64,000 nt of DNA, taken from Ruminococcaceae bacterium UBA5413 (GTDB taxonomy: Bacteria > Bacillota > Clostridia > Oscillospirales > Acutalibacteraceae). Both the position numbers and the translations under genes were made by a program. A model generated the notes under the pieces. That model worked only from the letters and a program-made list of their open reading frames with translations, was not told the origin of the DNA and did no database searches. Shown here one piece after another: positions 1-8,263 of this stretch; position 1 is the first letter of the stretch; each line of letters opens with the position of its first letter. The stretch is from assembly GCA_002409585.1 (NCBI GenBank), contig DHNP01000045.1, positions 75,368 through 139,367 of the forward strand, read 5' to 3'.

Positions 1-101
1 GAAGATCCCCTGACCGCAGTACTTTTAATGGTAACCGCCCCCCCTGAATATACTAATAAATATTCAGAAAAGGCCGGTTGTATTACTTTAAAATCGGACT
101 A

Positions 102-437
102 TTATTTTTTCTCTTCATGTACCGTGTCGACGCTTCCGATAGCCCATTTTTTAATGTTCATCTTTGCACGGTCGGTACCCGTTTCTATAACAAGAATTCC
201 GCTGTCTTCCCTTATACCGACAACCCTGCCGCTGATGCCGCCGATTGTCGTTATATTATCGCCTACCTGGACACTGTCACGCATTTGATCTTCTTTTTTC
301 CTTTTCTTTTTCTGCGGGAGAATCATTAAAAGGTAAAGTATAACTATAAATACTACGCACTCTAAAATCAAAACCCAACCGTTTCCGCTGGAATTTGACT
401 GGGTATTCGTTGCAAGCATAATGTGTGAAAAGTTCAT
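102..437 (-). CDS. yajC: Preprotein translocase subunit YajC
   Basis: Small membrane protein of 111 aa that associates with the SecDF part of the Sec translocon. One hydrophobic segment lies at about residues 21-41, followed directly by a very basic stretch (PQKKKRKK) and a soluble C-terminal domain with the family pattern of GDNITTIGGISGRVVGI. This order and length are typical of YajC. The ATG has a strong site (AGGAGGTG) upstream. It is the third gene of a queA-tgt-yajC run, an order conserved in many bacteria, where secDF often follows; the window ends before that can be checked. High confidence from motif and context. Confidence 0.93.
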   Translation of the reverse strand: MNFSHIMLATNTQSNSSGNGWVLILECVVFIVILYLLMILPQKKKRKKEDQMRDSVQVGDNITTIGGISGRVVGIREDSGILVIETGTDRAKMNIKKWAIGSVDTVHEEKK

Positions 438-505
438 TTGAACAACACCTCCTATCTTAGTATTAAAATTATAACAGTAAAATCTTTATCTTTCAAGCCC
501 ATAAA

Positions 506-1636
506 CTATATTCTTCTGCTTATTAAAGGAAGATTGTCGTTAAAAAATCCGTTAAACGAATTATTATCGAGTGAATCACGTATTTTTTCAAAAAGAGTAT
601 TGTAGAAGTAAATGTTATGCATTACGGCAAGGCGCATGCCGAGCATTTCGCCGCTTTTAAACAAATGGTGTATATACGCGCGTGAAAAGTTCCTGCACAC
701 CGGGCAGCCGCACTTTTCATCCACCGGGCTTTCGTCCAAAGCGTACTTTGAGTTCATTATGTTGCGGCAGCCGTCCCAAGTAAACATATGCCCGTGGCGT
801 GCGTTGCGCGACGGCATTACGCAGTCGAACATGTCTACGCCGCGTTTAACGGCTTCAAGTATATTTTCAGGTTTGCCTACTCCCATGAGGTACCTCGGCT
901 TGCCCCTTGGCATTTCGGGTTCTACTTCTTCTATCACGCGGTACATTGTTTCGGCGCTTTCCCCTACCGCAAGCCCTCCTATGGCATAACCGTCAAGGTC
1001 AAGCTCATTTATACGGCGCATGCATGCCACCCTCAGGTCACCGTAAGTGCTGCCCTGGTTTATGCCGAACAGCATTTGTTTTTTGTTAAGCGTTCCGGGG
1101 CTCGAGTTAAGACGGTCCATTTCAGCTTTTGCCCTGTAAAGCCACCTTACGGTACGTTCGCATGAAGCGCGCGCGTAATCGTATTCGGCGGGATTTTTAA
1201 CACATTCGTCAAATGCCATCGCTATGGTTGAGGCAAGGTTCGACTGTATGCGCATACTTTCTTCAGGCCCCATAAATATGCTGTGACCGTCTATATGCGA
1301 CTGAAACGTGACGCCTTCCTCGGTTATATTGCGCAGTTTAGCAAGTGAAAACACCTGGAAGCCGCCGCTGTCTGTCAGTATAGGCCCGTCCCAGCGTGTA
1401 AATTTCTGGAGGCCGCCGAGCTTCCTTACGGTTTCGTCGCCCGGGCGCAGGTGCAGGTGGTAAGTGTTGCAGAGCTGTACCTGGCACTTGAGGTCCTTAA
1501 GGTCAAGCGCTGAAACGCCCCCTTTTATGGCTCCGCACGTCGCTACGTTCATAAACGCCGGTGTCTGCACGGTTCCGTGCGGCGTTGTAAGCTCGCCACG
1601 CCGCGCGCTGCCTTCTTCTTTAATTATACGAAACAT
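506..1636 (-). CDS. tgt: Queuine tRNA-ribosyltransferase
   Basis: Exchanges guanine at position 34 of GUN-anticodon tRNAs for the queuosine precursor preQ1. The 376 aa length is normal for bacterial Tgt. Visible motifs: the substrate-binding DSGGFQVFSL (D89), the nucleophile region FDCVMPSRNARHG (D271), and the zinc site CGCPVC with a following YIHH (C309, C311, C314, His near 323). The start ATG follows AAAGGAT. It begins 21 bases after the queA stop, so the two successive steps of queuosine synthesis are probably co-transcribed. No preQ1 riboswitch is visible upstream of the operon. Confidence 0.97.
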   Translation of the reverse strand: MFRIIKEEGSARRGELTTPHGTVQTPAFMNVATCGAIKGGVSALDLKDLKCQVQLCNTYHLHLRPGDETVRKLGGLQKFTRWDGPILTDSGGFQVFSLAKLRNITEEGVTFQSHIDGHSIFMGPEESMRIQSNLASTIAMAFDECVKNPAEYDYARASCERTVRWLYRAKAEMDRLNSSPGTLNKKQMLFGINQGSTYGDLRVACMRRINELDLDGYAIGGLAVGESAETMYRVIEEVEPEMPRGKPRYLMGVGKPENILEAVKRGVDMFDCVMPSRNARHGHMFTWDGCRNIMNSKYALDESPVDEKCGCPVCRNFSRAYIHHLFKSGEMLGMRLAVMHNIYFYNTLFEKIRDSLDNNSFNGFFNDNLPLISRRI

Positions 1637-1657
1637 CTTGTTATGTTATCCTTTCGG

Positions 1658-2704
1658 TCAGTATATGAACATGGCGTCGCCGAAACTGTAAAAGCGGTAT
1701 TTTTCCTCAACCGCGGTGCGGTAGGCGTTCATAATATTATCGTACCCGGCAAAAGCCGAAACGAGCATGATAAGGGTGCTCTCAGGCAAATGGAAATTTG
1801 TTATAAGCCCGTCAAGCACGCCGAACTTAAAGCCCGGATAAATAAATATATCCGTCCACCCCGCACATTCCCTTATATCCCCGTACTTTGCGTAAGCCGA
1901 CTCTACCGTCCGGCAGCTTGTTGTGCCTACTGAGATGACGCGCCCGCCGTTTTTATGCGTTTCGTTTATCATGTCAGCGGCCTTTTGCGGTATGTGGTAA
2001 TGCTCCGAATGCATTTTATGGTCCGTTACCTTATCGGCCGTTACCGGCCTAAACGTGCCAAGGCCCACGTGCAAGGTGACAAACGCAAGCTTGACGCCCT
2101 TTTGCCTTACTTTTTCAAGAAGCTCTTTCGTAAAGTGCAGGCCCGCCGTCGGCGCCGCCGCCGAACCGTTCTCTTTCGAGTAAACCGTCTGGTAACGCTC
2201 GCTGTCTTTAAGCTCTGTTTTTATATAATGGGGAAGCGGCATTTGGCCTATCTTATCAAGTATATCATAAAAGTTGCCGTCATATGAAAACCTTACGAGC
2301 CTGTTTCCGTCATCTATTATCTCAAGGACTTCGGCGCTCATGACGCCGCCGCCGAAAATAAATTTTGAGCCTGGTTTTGCCCGTCTGCCGGGGCCTGTAA
2401 GCACTTCCCATACATCTCCGTCCCTGTGTGTAAGCAAAAGGAACTCGACTTTTGCTCCGGTGCCTTCTTTTATGCCGTAAAGCCTTGCCGGCAAAACCCT
2501 CGAGTCGTTCAGTATGAGGCAGTCCCCGGGGTTAAGGCAGTCTATTATATCGTAAAAATGCTTATGCTCTATTTTACCCGTCCTCCTGTCGAGGGTAAGC
2601 AGCCTTGATGCGTCGCGCGGCTCTATAGGCGTCTGTGCGATAAGCCCTTCCGGTAAATCATAGTAGAAATCCTTTGTTTTTAAGTTGTTTAAGTCAAGCG
2701 TCAT
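1658..2704 (-). CDS. queA: tRNA preQ1(34) S-adenosylmethionine ribosyltransferase-isomerase
   Basis: Transfers and isomerises the ribosyl group of S-adenosylmethionine onto preQ1 in tRNA, forming epoxyqueuosine. The protein begins MTLDLNNLKTKDFYYDLPEG, the usual QueA N-terminus, and carries LNDSRVLPARLYG, SAAAPTAGLHFT and the C-terminal GLITNFHLPESTLIMLVSAF family blocks. A longer frame opens at 2722, but GGGAG sits about nine bases before the ATG at 2704, so that start is preferred (348 aa). First gene of the queA-tgt-yajC unit. Confidence 0.95.
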   Translation of the reverse strand: MTLDLNNLKTKDFYYDLPEGLIAQTPIEPRDASRLLTLDRRTGKIEHKHFYDIIDCLNPGDCLILNDSRVLPARLYGIKEGTGAKVEFLLLTHRDGDVWEVLTGPGRRAKPGSKFIFGGGVMSAEVLEIIDDGNRLVRFSYDGNFYDILDKIGQMPLPHYIKTELKDSERYQTVYSKENGSAAAPTAGLHFTKELLEKVRQKGVKLAFVTLHVGLGTFRPVTADKVTDHKMHSEHYHIPQKAADMINETHKNGGRVISVGTTSCRTVESAYAKYGDIRECAGWTDIFIYPGFKFGVLDGLITNFHLPESTLIMLVSAFAGYDNIMNAYRTAVEEKYRFYSFGDAMFIY

Positions 2705-2777
2705 TAATTCTATCTCCCACATGCATTATTTAAACTGGCCATATACTTAAAAAATATCAATATCTATTATAAATAAA

Positions 2778-2807
2778 TTGACAAGCAATAGCAATACATG
2801 TTATTAT
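2778..2807 (+). promoter_or_regulatory. Promoter of the lysine riboswitch-asd operon
   Basis: A consensus -35 TTGACA (2778-2783) is followed after 18 bases by TATTAT (2802-2807, five of six matches). Transcription would start near 2814, just ahead of the riboswitch at about 2829. Confidence 0.65.
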
Positions 2808-2828
2808 AATTCAAAACTTAATAAAATC

Positions 2829-2991
2829 GGAATAGAGGCGCGGATTTCAAGAGTAGTGTGCAGTGGTGCCGCCAGGGCCGCATGTGAAAGGGGAATCCGC
2901 CGAAGAAGGATGTTTTGGCAGAATATTCTTTTGGTCGTTATGTCAACAGCATAACGACTGTCATCAATTTGAATTGGTGGAGCGCTATTGC
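2829..2991 (+). ncRNA. Lysine riboswitch (L box)
   Basis: The leader carries the conserved L-box blocks in order: AATAGAGGCGCGG with a following CAAGAGTAGT, then GTGAAAGGGGAATCCGCCGA, then a GACTGTCAT element and the closing GGTGGAGCGCTATT. The outermost 5' AATAG pairs with the 3' CTATT to form P1. These match the known lysine riboswitch consensus. It precedes asd-dapA-dapB, the diaminopimelate/lysine branch, and is followed by an intrinsic terminator at 3056, so lysine binding should end transcription early. Confidence 0.94.
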
Positions 2992-3055
2992 AGTTGTTGT
3001 CAGATTGCTTTTCCCGCGCGTGTCTGGCGGCGTGCTGCTCCGCTTTCGACTGATG

Positions 3056-3081
3056 ACCGGTTTTCAACCGGTTTTTCTTTT
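3056..3081 (+). terminator. Riboswitch-controlled intrinsic terminator
   Basis: ACCGGTT (3056-3062), a TTC loop and AACCGGT (3066-3072) form a perfect 7-bp stem followed by TTTTCTTTT. It lies between the L box and asd, where an attenuator is expected. A second GC-rich hairpin without a U-run follows at 3081-3110 (TACCC[C]GCGG pairing with CCGCGGGTA). Confidence 0.85.
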
Positions 3082-3168
3082 ACCCCGCGGCCTGGCGCAG
3101 TCCGCGGGTACATTACCGCAATATAATATATATGTGAAATATTATCATACAATGGAGGTTCAGTTCTG

Positions 3169-4248
3169 ATGAAAAAGTATAAAGTAGGTATAATCGGCGC
3201 GACGGGCATGGTAGGCCAGCGTTTTGCCACGCTGCTTGAAAACCACCCGTGGTTCAGCGTAGCCGTGCTTGCGGCAAGCCCGCGCTCGGCGGGGAAGACT
3301 TACAGTGAGGCTGCAGGCTCAAGGTGGCTTATGACTTCACCAATGCCTGAAAGCATGAAAAACATGGTCGTTTTGGATGCGGAAAAAGACGTTAAAAAAA
3401 TAGCCGGCATGGTTGACTTTGTTTTCTGCGCCGTCAACATGGATAAACAAAAGGCGTGTGAGCTTGAAGAAGCGTACGCAAAGGCGGAGTGCCCTGTTAT
3501 CTCGAACAACAGCGCCCACAGGGCAACCCCGGACGTGCCTATGATAGTACCTGAAATAAACCCGTCGCACGCGGAGGTAATAGAAACGCAGAGGAAGCGC
3601 CTCGGTACAAAACGCGGTTTTATAGCGGTAAAGTCCAACTGCTCGCTTCAAAGCTACGTACCGGCCGTTACGCCGCTTATGGACTTAGGCGTCACTAAAG
3701 TGCTCGCCTGCACTTACCAGGCTATCTCAGGCGCCGGCAAGACTTTCAAAACAATGCCTGAAATACTTGACAACGTAATACCGTATATAGGCGGTGAAGA
3801 GGGCAAGTCGGAAAACGAGCCAATGAAGATATGGGGCCACGTCGAAAACGGCTTAATCGTAAACGCAGAAACGCCGAACGTAACTTCGCAGTGCCTGCGC
3901 GTGCCGGTTTCAGACGGGCATATGGCCGCCGTTTTCGTTTCATATGAAAAGAAAGCAGAGCTGGAAGAAATCATAAAAAGGTGGGAAAGCTTCAAGGGTG
4001 AGCCGCAGGAGCTTAACCTGCCAAGCGCGCCTAAGCAGTTCCTCCACTATTTCCGTGAAAATGACCGCCCGCAGCCTAAACTTGACAGGAACCTTGAAAA
4101 CGGCATGGCGGTTTCTATCGGGCGCCTTCGCCCCGATAGCCAGTATACCATAAAGTTCGTATGCCTGTCGCACAACACCCTGCGCGGAGCCGCAGGCGGC
4201 GGTGTTTTGATGGCTGAACTCCTTTGCTCCAAGGGTTATATGGACTGA
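3169..4248 (+). CDS. asd: Aspartate-semialdehyde dehydrogenase
   Basis: Reduces aspartyl phosphate to aspartate semialdehyde, the branch point to lysine/diaminopimelate, threonine and methionine. The 359 aa protein opens with the NADP site VGIIGATGMVGQRF and has the catalytic cysteine in KSNCSLQSY (Cys158). Its length and N-terminal pattern fit the archaeal/fungal-like ASADH class rather than the E. coli class. The ATG follows a GGAGG site. First gene behind the lysine riboswitch and 67 bases ahead of dapA, so the dap branch supplies the lysine feedback. Confident. Confidence 0.96.
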   Translation: MKKYKVGIIGATGMVGQRFATLLENHPWFSVAVLAASPRSAGKTYSEAAGSRWLMTSPMPESMKNMVVLDAEKDVKKIAGMVDFVFCAVNMDKQKACELEEAYAKAECPVISNNSAHRATPDVPMIVPEINPSHAEVIETQRKRLGTKRGFIAVKSNCSLQSYVPAVTPLMDLGVTKVLACTYQAISGAGKTFKTMPEILDNVIPYIGGEEGKSENEPMKIWGHVENGLIVNAETPNVTSQCLRVPVSDGHMAAVFVSYEKKAELEEIIKRWESFKGEPQELNLPSAPKQFLHYFRENDRPQPKLDRNLENGMAVSIGRLRPDSQYTIKFVCLSHNTLRGAAGGGVLMAELLCSKGYMD

Positions 4249-4315
4249 TTGTTTTATCGGTAGTATTAATTTTTATCAATTAAAATTAATTTAATTTTAC
4301 TGGGAGGCAGTAAAA

Positions 4316-5203
4316 ATGAAAAAGCTTATTTTCAAAGGTTCTGCCGTAGCACTCATAACTCCCATGAAGCCCGATGGATCTGTAAATTACGATACCCTTG
4401 GAAAACTGATAGATTTTCAAATTAAAAACGGAACCGATGCCATACTTGTCTGCGCCACTACCGGCGAGTCGCCCGTGCTGACGCACAACGAGCACTGCTC
4501 CGTAGTTGAGTACACAGTAAAAAGGGTAGGCAAAAGGGTTCCCGTCATCGCAAGCTCGGGCAGCAACAGCACTGCATACGCCGTAGAGCTTTCTAAAGAC
4601 CTGCAGGATGCCGGCGCCGATGCGCTGCTTACCATAACGCCTTATTACAATAAAACATCGCAGGCCGGGTTTGTAAAGCACTTTTACTACATCGCCGACA
4701 GGGTAAACGTCCCTATGATACTGTACAATATACCTTCAAGGACGGGATGCAACATAAAGCCCGAAACGTACCTTGAGCTTTCAAAACATCCAAATATAGT
4801 TGCAACTAAAGAAGCAAACGGCGACATTGCGGCTACGGCTAAAACCATATCGCTGTGCGGCGACGCCCTTGCTTTATACTCAGGCGAAGACAACCAGACG
4901 CTCCCCATGATATCACTTGGCGGCAAAGGAGTCATCTCCACAACCGCAAATGTTGTGCCGGACGTTATGCATAAGATATGCGCGGACTACTTTGCAGGCA
5001 GCACCGAAAGCAGCCGCAGGACTTTTTTGGAGTACATCGACCTTATGAACGCGCTGTTTGTCGACGTAAACCCAATGCCTGTGAAGTTTGCGATGAATGA
5101 ACTCGGGTTTGCGTGCGGGCCCTGCCGTCTGCCTCTTACCGAATTAAGTGAGGAAAATAAAAACGCCGTTAAAGCCGCTATGAAAAAGCACGGCCTTATT
5201 TAG
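4316..5203 (+). CDS. dapA: 4-hydroxy-tetrahydrodipicolinate synthase
   Basis: Condenses pyruvate with aspartate semialdehyde, the first committed step to diaminopimelate. At 295 aa it is full length. The Schiff-base lysine is in NIVATKEANGD (Lys165), the catalytic tyrosine in LYNIPSRTG, and the TTGESPVL block near residue 45 is the usual dihydrodipicolinate synthase signature. ATG preceded by GGGAGG. It lies in the riboswitch-controlled operon between asd and dapB. Confidence 0.97.
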   Translation: MKKLIFKGSAVALITPMKPDGSVNYDTLGKLIDFQIKNGTDAILVCATTGESPVLTHNEHCSVVEYTVKRVGKRVPVIASSGSNSTAYAVELSKDLQDAGADALLTITPYYNKTSQAGFVKHFYYIADRVNVPMILYNIPSRTGCNIKPETYLELSKHPNIVATKEANGDIAATAKTISLCGDALALYSGEDNQTLPMISLGGKGVISTTANVVPDVMHKICADYFAGSTESSRRTFLEYIDLMNALFVDVNPMPVKFAMNELGFACGPCRLPLTELSEENKNAVKAAMKKHGLI

Positions 5204-5263
5204 CCTTACGCCCGTTTACGTAAATACTTTTAACTGCTGAGATGAAAGGAATTAAAAAATCAA

Positions 5264-6025
5264 ATGACTAAAATCATTTTAAGCGGATGCTGCGGGACAA
5301 TGGGAAAAGTCGTTTCATCATGCGTTAAGGAGAACCCTGACTGTGAAATAGCGGCCGGCATAGACGTGCGCCCATGCCCTGATGCCGGTTACCCTGTGTA
5401 CAAAAATGCCGGAGAAATCGCGGCCAAAGCAGACGTACTGATAGATTTTTCAAATCCATCGCTTCTTTCATCGCTGATAGATTTCGGACAAAAGGCCTCC
5501 ACTCCCCTTGTACTGTGCACAACAGGCTACACAAAAGAACAAAACGAAGCCATAAAGGAAGCGTCGCGTACTCTGCCGGTTTTTTGTTCGGGCAACATGT
5601 CACTCGGCATAAACCTGCTTGTAGGCCTTGCTAAAAAAGCCGCGGCGGTTTTGGGGGACGGCTTCGACATAGAAATCGTCGAGCAGCATCATAACCAAAA
5701 AATAGATGCGCCGAGCGGCACGGCACTTATGATAGCCGACGGCATTTCTTCCGCTTTGGGAAAAAATATGGACTACGTCTACGACAGGCACTCCCAAAGG
5801 AAGAAAAGGGGGAAAACCGACATCGGCATCCATTCTATCCGCGGAGGCACTATAGTCGGGGAGCATGAAGTGATCTTTGCAGGCAACAACGAGGTCGTCA
5901 AAATTTCACATTCGGCCCAGTCAAAGTCGATTTTTGCAAACGGCGCCATTAAAGCCGCCGTGTTCCTTGCAGGCAAGCCTGCCGGGCTGTACGATATGTC
6001 CGACCTTTTAAACGAAGTAAAATAA
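5264..6025 (+). CDS. dapB: 4-hydroxy-tetrahydrodipicolinate reductase
   Basis: Reduces the DapA product to tetrahydrodipicolinate with NAD(P)H. Begins TKIILSGCCGTMGKVV, the dinucleotide-binding G-motif, and carries EQHHNQKIDAPSGTAL, which holds the catalytic His and Lys. The 253 aa length is normal. It follows dapA by 60 bases and is followed by the ACT protein after 13 bases, with an AAGGAGG site between them. Confidence 0.97.
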   Translation: MTKIILSGCCGTMGKVVSSCVKENPDCEIAAGIDVRPCPDAGYPVYKNAGEIAAKADVLIDFSNPSLLSSLIDFGQKASTPLVLCTTGYTKEQNEAIKEASRTLPVFCSGNMSLGINLLVGLAKKAAAVLGDGFDIEIVEQHHNQKIDAPSGTALMIADGISSALGKNMDYVYDRHSQRKKRGKTDIGIHSIRGGTIVGEHEVIFAGNNEVVKISHSAQSKSIFANGAIKAAVFLAGKPAGLYDMSDLLNEVK

Positions 6026-6038
6026 GGAGGCATATAAC

Positions 6039-6509
6039 ATGGATATTGTTCCAGAGATATCCGCTTCAACCGATATTACCCTTGTAACGCTTCAAAAGTG
6101 CCCGTCCGATATTAATTTTTTAGCTGATTTTTTTAAAAAAGTCAGTTCCTTAGGCGTTGACGTTGACATGATCTCACTGGCTCCGGCCTATGGGGCCTAC
6201 ACTTCGGTTTCCTTTACAATTTCCGACGATGACTTTGATAAAGTTTACAGGTTTACCCTTGAGCTCGACAAAAAGATGCACTTGGGCGCAAAAGTCAGCA
6301 GCCGCAACTGCAAGATTTCAATTTACTCCGACAAAATGAAAAACTGCCCCGGAGTTGCCGCGGCGGTTTTTGAAAAAGCAGCCGGCGTAAACGCGGACAT
6401 ACGGCTGATAACGACTTCCGAAGTGGATATATCTCTGCTTGTAACCGACGCTGACTTTGAAAGCACTTTAAAATCACTTGAGGATTATTTTAAAACTAAA
6501 GCAAATTAA
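6039..6509 (+). CDS. Stand-alone tandem ACT protein, aspartokinase regulatory-domain type
   Basis: Protein of 156 aa with two ACT-like halves: SVSFTISDDDFDKVYRF near residues 54-70 resembles the first aspartokinase ACT unit, and CPGVAAAVFEKAAGVNADI with LITTSEVDISLLV resembles the second, which binds lysine or threonine in aspartokinases. No kinase domain is present, and none is encoded upstream in frame. It is the last gene of the lysine riboswitch operon. It could be a lysine-sensing partner of an aspartokinase encoded elsewhere or another regulator; a catalytic role is unlikely. Family call is firm, role is inference. Confidence 0.85.
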   Translation: MDIVPEISASTDITLVTLQKCPSDINFLADFFKKVSSLGVDVDMISLAPAYGAYTSVSFTISDDDFDKVYRFTLELDKKMHLGAKVSSRNCKISIYSDKMKNCPGVAAAVFEKAAGVNADIRLITTSEVDISLLVTDADFESTLKSLEDYFKTKAN

Positions 6510-6531
6510 AGCCAGCGCTTCCGCCGGCATG

Positions 6532-6572
6532 AACAAATGCTCCCTTATGCAAAAAAGGGAGCATTTGTTTGT
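6532..6572 (+). terminator. Terminator of the asd-dap operon
   Basis: AACAAATGCTCCCTT (6532-6546) pairs perfectly with AAGGGAGCATTTGTT (6555-6569), a 15-bp stem with an 8-base loop. The trailing T-run is short, but position 22 bases after the ACT gene fits an operon end. Confidence 0.8.
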
Positions 6573-6875
6573 GCCATGTATGATTGCCGGGTTGGTTTTT
6601 TTATAAAAATTTTTGCTTTTATTATCGCACTGCTCAAAAATTCATCGAATAAGCCTTTAATTATTGACTTTTCACCATGTATGTATTATTATTTATTGGA
6701 GAGTTTTTATTTGACAAATTGAATTAAAATCTTTTCCGTAAGGGAATAAACGAAACCGCTTTTTTTGAATTTCATATTTACGTTTATTACCTGTATTTTT
6801 GCTGTGTTTTAGTTCTTTATGTAGAATAAATTGCATAGTCTTTTCCTGCGGAACCTGCAAAATTTCAAAAAAATT
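6573..6875. other. AT-rich intergenic stretch, no gene seen
   Basis: About 300 bases between the dap operon terminator and the murA promoter. Short frames here have no family features and no convincing ribosome site. I see no RNA gene or repeat. Confidence 0.6.
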
Positions 6876-6884
6876 TGATATACT
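6876..6884 (+). promoter_or_regulatory. Extended -10 promoter element for murA
   Basis: TG-A-TATACT (6876-6884) is an extended -10 element about 37 bases before the murA start. The -35 region (near 6856, TGCAAA) is weak, as is often seen with extended -10 promoters. Confidence 0.45.
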
Positions 6885-6920
6885 AAGTATTGATTTTATA
6901 ATTGATTGGAGCGTAATATC

Positions 6921-8204
6921 TTGGATAAGTTTATGATAGAAGGTGGGCATCGCCTGTGCGGTGAAATCAATATAAGCGGAGCTAAAAACGCAGCCGTTGC
7001 CATACTTCCCGCTTCCATTTTATCAAACGGCATATGCCGTATTGAAAATATTCCTAATATTACCGACGTTGCGTCCATTACGCGGATACTTTCCGATATG
7101 GGCGCAAAAATCCGCGTTTTAAATAAATCGTCTTTGGAAATTGACCCGCGCCCTGTAAGCACTTACGTTGTCTCCGATGAACTTGCGCGCCATATACGCG
7201 GTTCCTATTACTTTTTAGGCTCGCTTTTGGGCAGGTTCCGCCACGCGGTTGTAACCATGCCCGGAGGGTGTGACTTCGGTGTGCGCCCTATAGACCAGCA
7301 TTTAAAGGGCTTTATGGCGCTTGGCGCAAAGTACCAGCTTGAAAACGGCATGGTCAACGTATCGGCCGACAGTTTAAAAGGCGCTAATATATACCTTGAC
7401 GTTGTTTCAGTCGGCGCCACGGTAAATATTATGCTTGCTGCTGTAAAAGCCGAAGGCCTTACAGTTATAGAAAATGCCGCCAAGGAGCCGCATATAGTCG
7501 ATTTGGCTAACTTTCTCAATTCGATGGGCGCAGACATAAGGGGCGCCGGTACCGATGTTATAAAAATATACGGTGTAAAAGAACTTAAGGGCACTACGTA
7601 CACTATTATCCCCGACCAGATAGAGGCCGGAACTTATATGGCCGCAGCTGCCGCAACCGGCGGGAACGTACTTATAAAGAACGTTATACCTAAGCACCTT
7701 GAGTCTATCTCCGCAAAGCTTGAAGAAATGGGTGTCATGGTTGAAGAATACGACGACTCTGTACGCGTAAGCAGAACCGGTGAGTTGAACAAGTGCAACA
7801 TAAAGACGATGCCGCACCCGGGCTTTCCCACTGATATGCAGCCGCAGATGGCCGTACTGCTTTCAATCGCGCATGGGACAAGTATCATAAACGAAAGTGT
7901 ATGGGACAACAGGTTCCGCTACGTTGAGGAGCTTAAACGCATGGGCGCAAACATATCTGTCGACGGTAAACTCGCGGTTGTAGAAGGCGTAGACCACTTA
8001 AACGCAGCGCCTGTAAAGGCCCCCGACCTTAGGGCCGGCGCGGCGTTACTGATAGCCGCACTGTGCGCGCACGGTACTACGCAGATAGAAAATATAAGGC
8101 AAATAGAACGCGGCTACGAGGACGTTGAAGATAAACTGCTTAATATAGGCGCGAACATACGCAGGGTCCATATACCCGATGCAGAAAACGCTAAAGTAAT
8201 ATAA
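6921..8204 (+). CDS. murA: UDP-N-acetylglucosamine 1-carboxyvinyltransferase
   Basis: Adds enolpyruvate to UDP-GlcNAc, the first committed step of peptidoglycan synthesis. The protein has GGHRLCGEINISGAKNAA at the N-terminus, the catalytic loop PGGCDFGVRPID (Cys117, the fosfomycin target) and a C-terminal RAGAALLIAAL block. GGAG at 6908-6911 lies nine bases before TTG 6921, giving the usual start LDKFMIEGG; the frame can be extended to a TTG at 6906, but that overlaps the ribosome site. About 427 aa, normal. walJ follows after 59 bases. Confidence 0.95.
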   Translation: MDKFMIEGGHRLCGEINISGAKNAAVAILPASILSNGICRIENIPNITDVASITRILSDMGAKIRVLNKSSLEIDPRPVSTYVVSDELARHIRGSYYFLGSLLGRFRHAVVTMPGGCDFGVRPIDQHLKGFMALGAKYQLENGMVNVSADSLKGANIYLDVVSVGATVNIMLAAVKAEGLTVIENAAKEPHIVDLANFLNSMGADIRGAGTDVIKIYGVKELKGTTYTIIPDQIEAGTYMAAAAATGGNVLIKNVIPKHLESISAKLEEMGVMVEEYDDSVRVSRTGELNKCNIKTMPHPGFPTDMQPQMAVLLSIAHGTSIINESVWDNRFRYVEELKRMGANISVDGKLAVVEGVDHLNAAPVKAPDLRAGAALLIAALCAHGTTQIENIRQIERGYEDVEDKLLNIGANIRRVHIPDAENAKVI

Positions 8205-8263
8205 ATTTATTATGTGAAAGGATTGGCTGCGCCATTCCTTTTTGTTGTGCTGGGAGTGGAAAG

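Noticed and set aside
44..67. Inverted repeat CTGAATA/TATTCAG downstream of yajC
   Set aside because: Short AT-rich stem with no U-run on the minus strand; not a convincing terminator.
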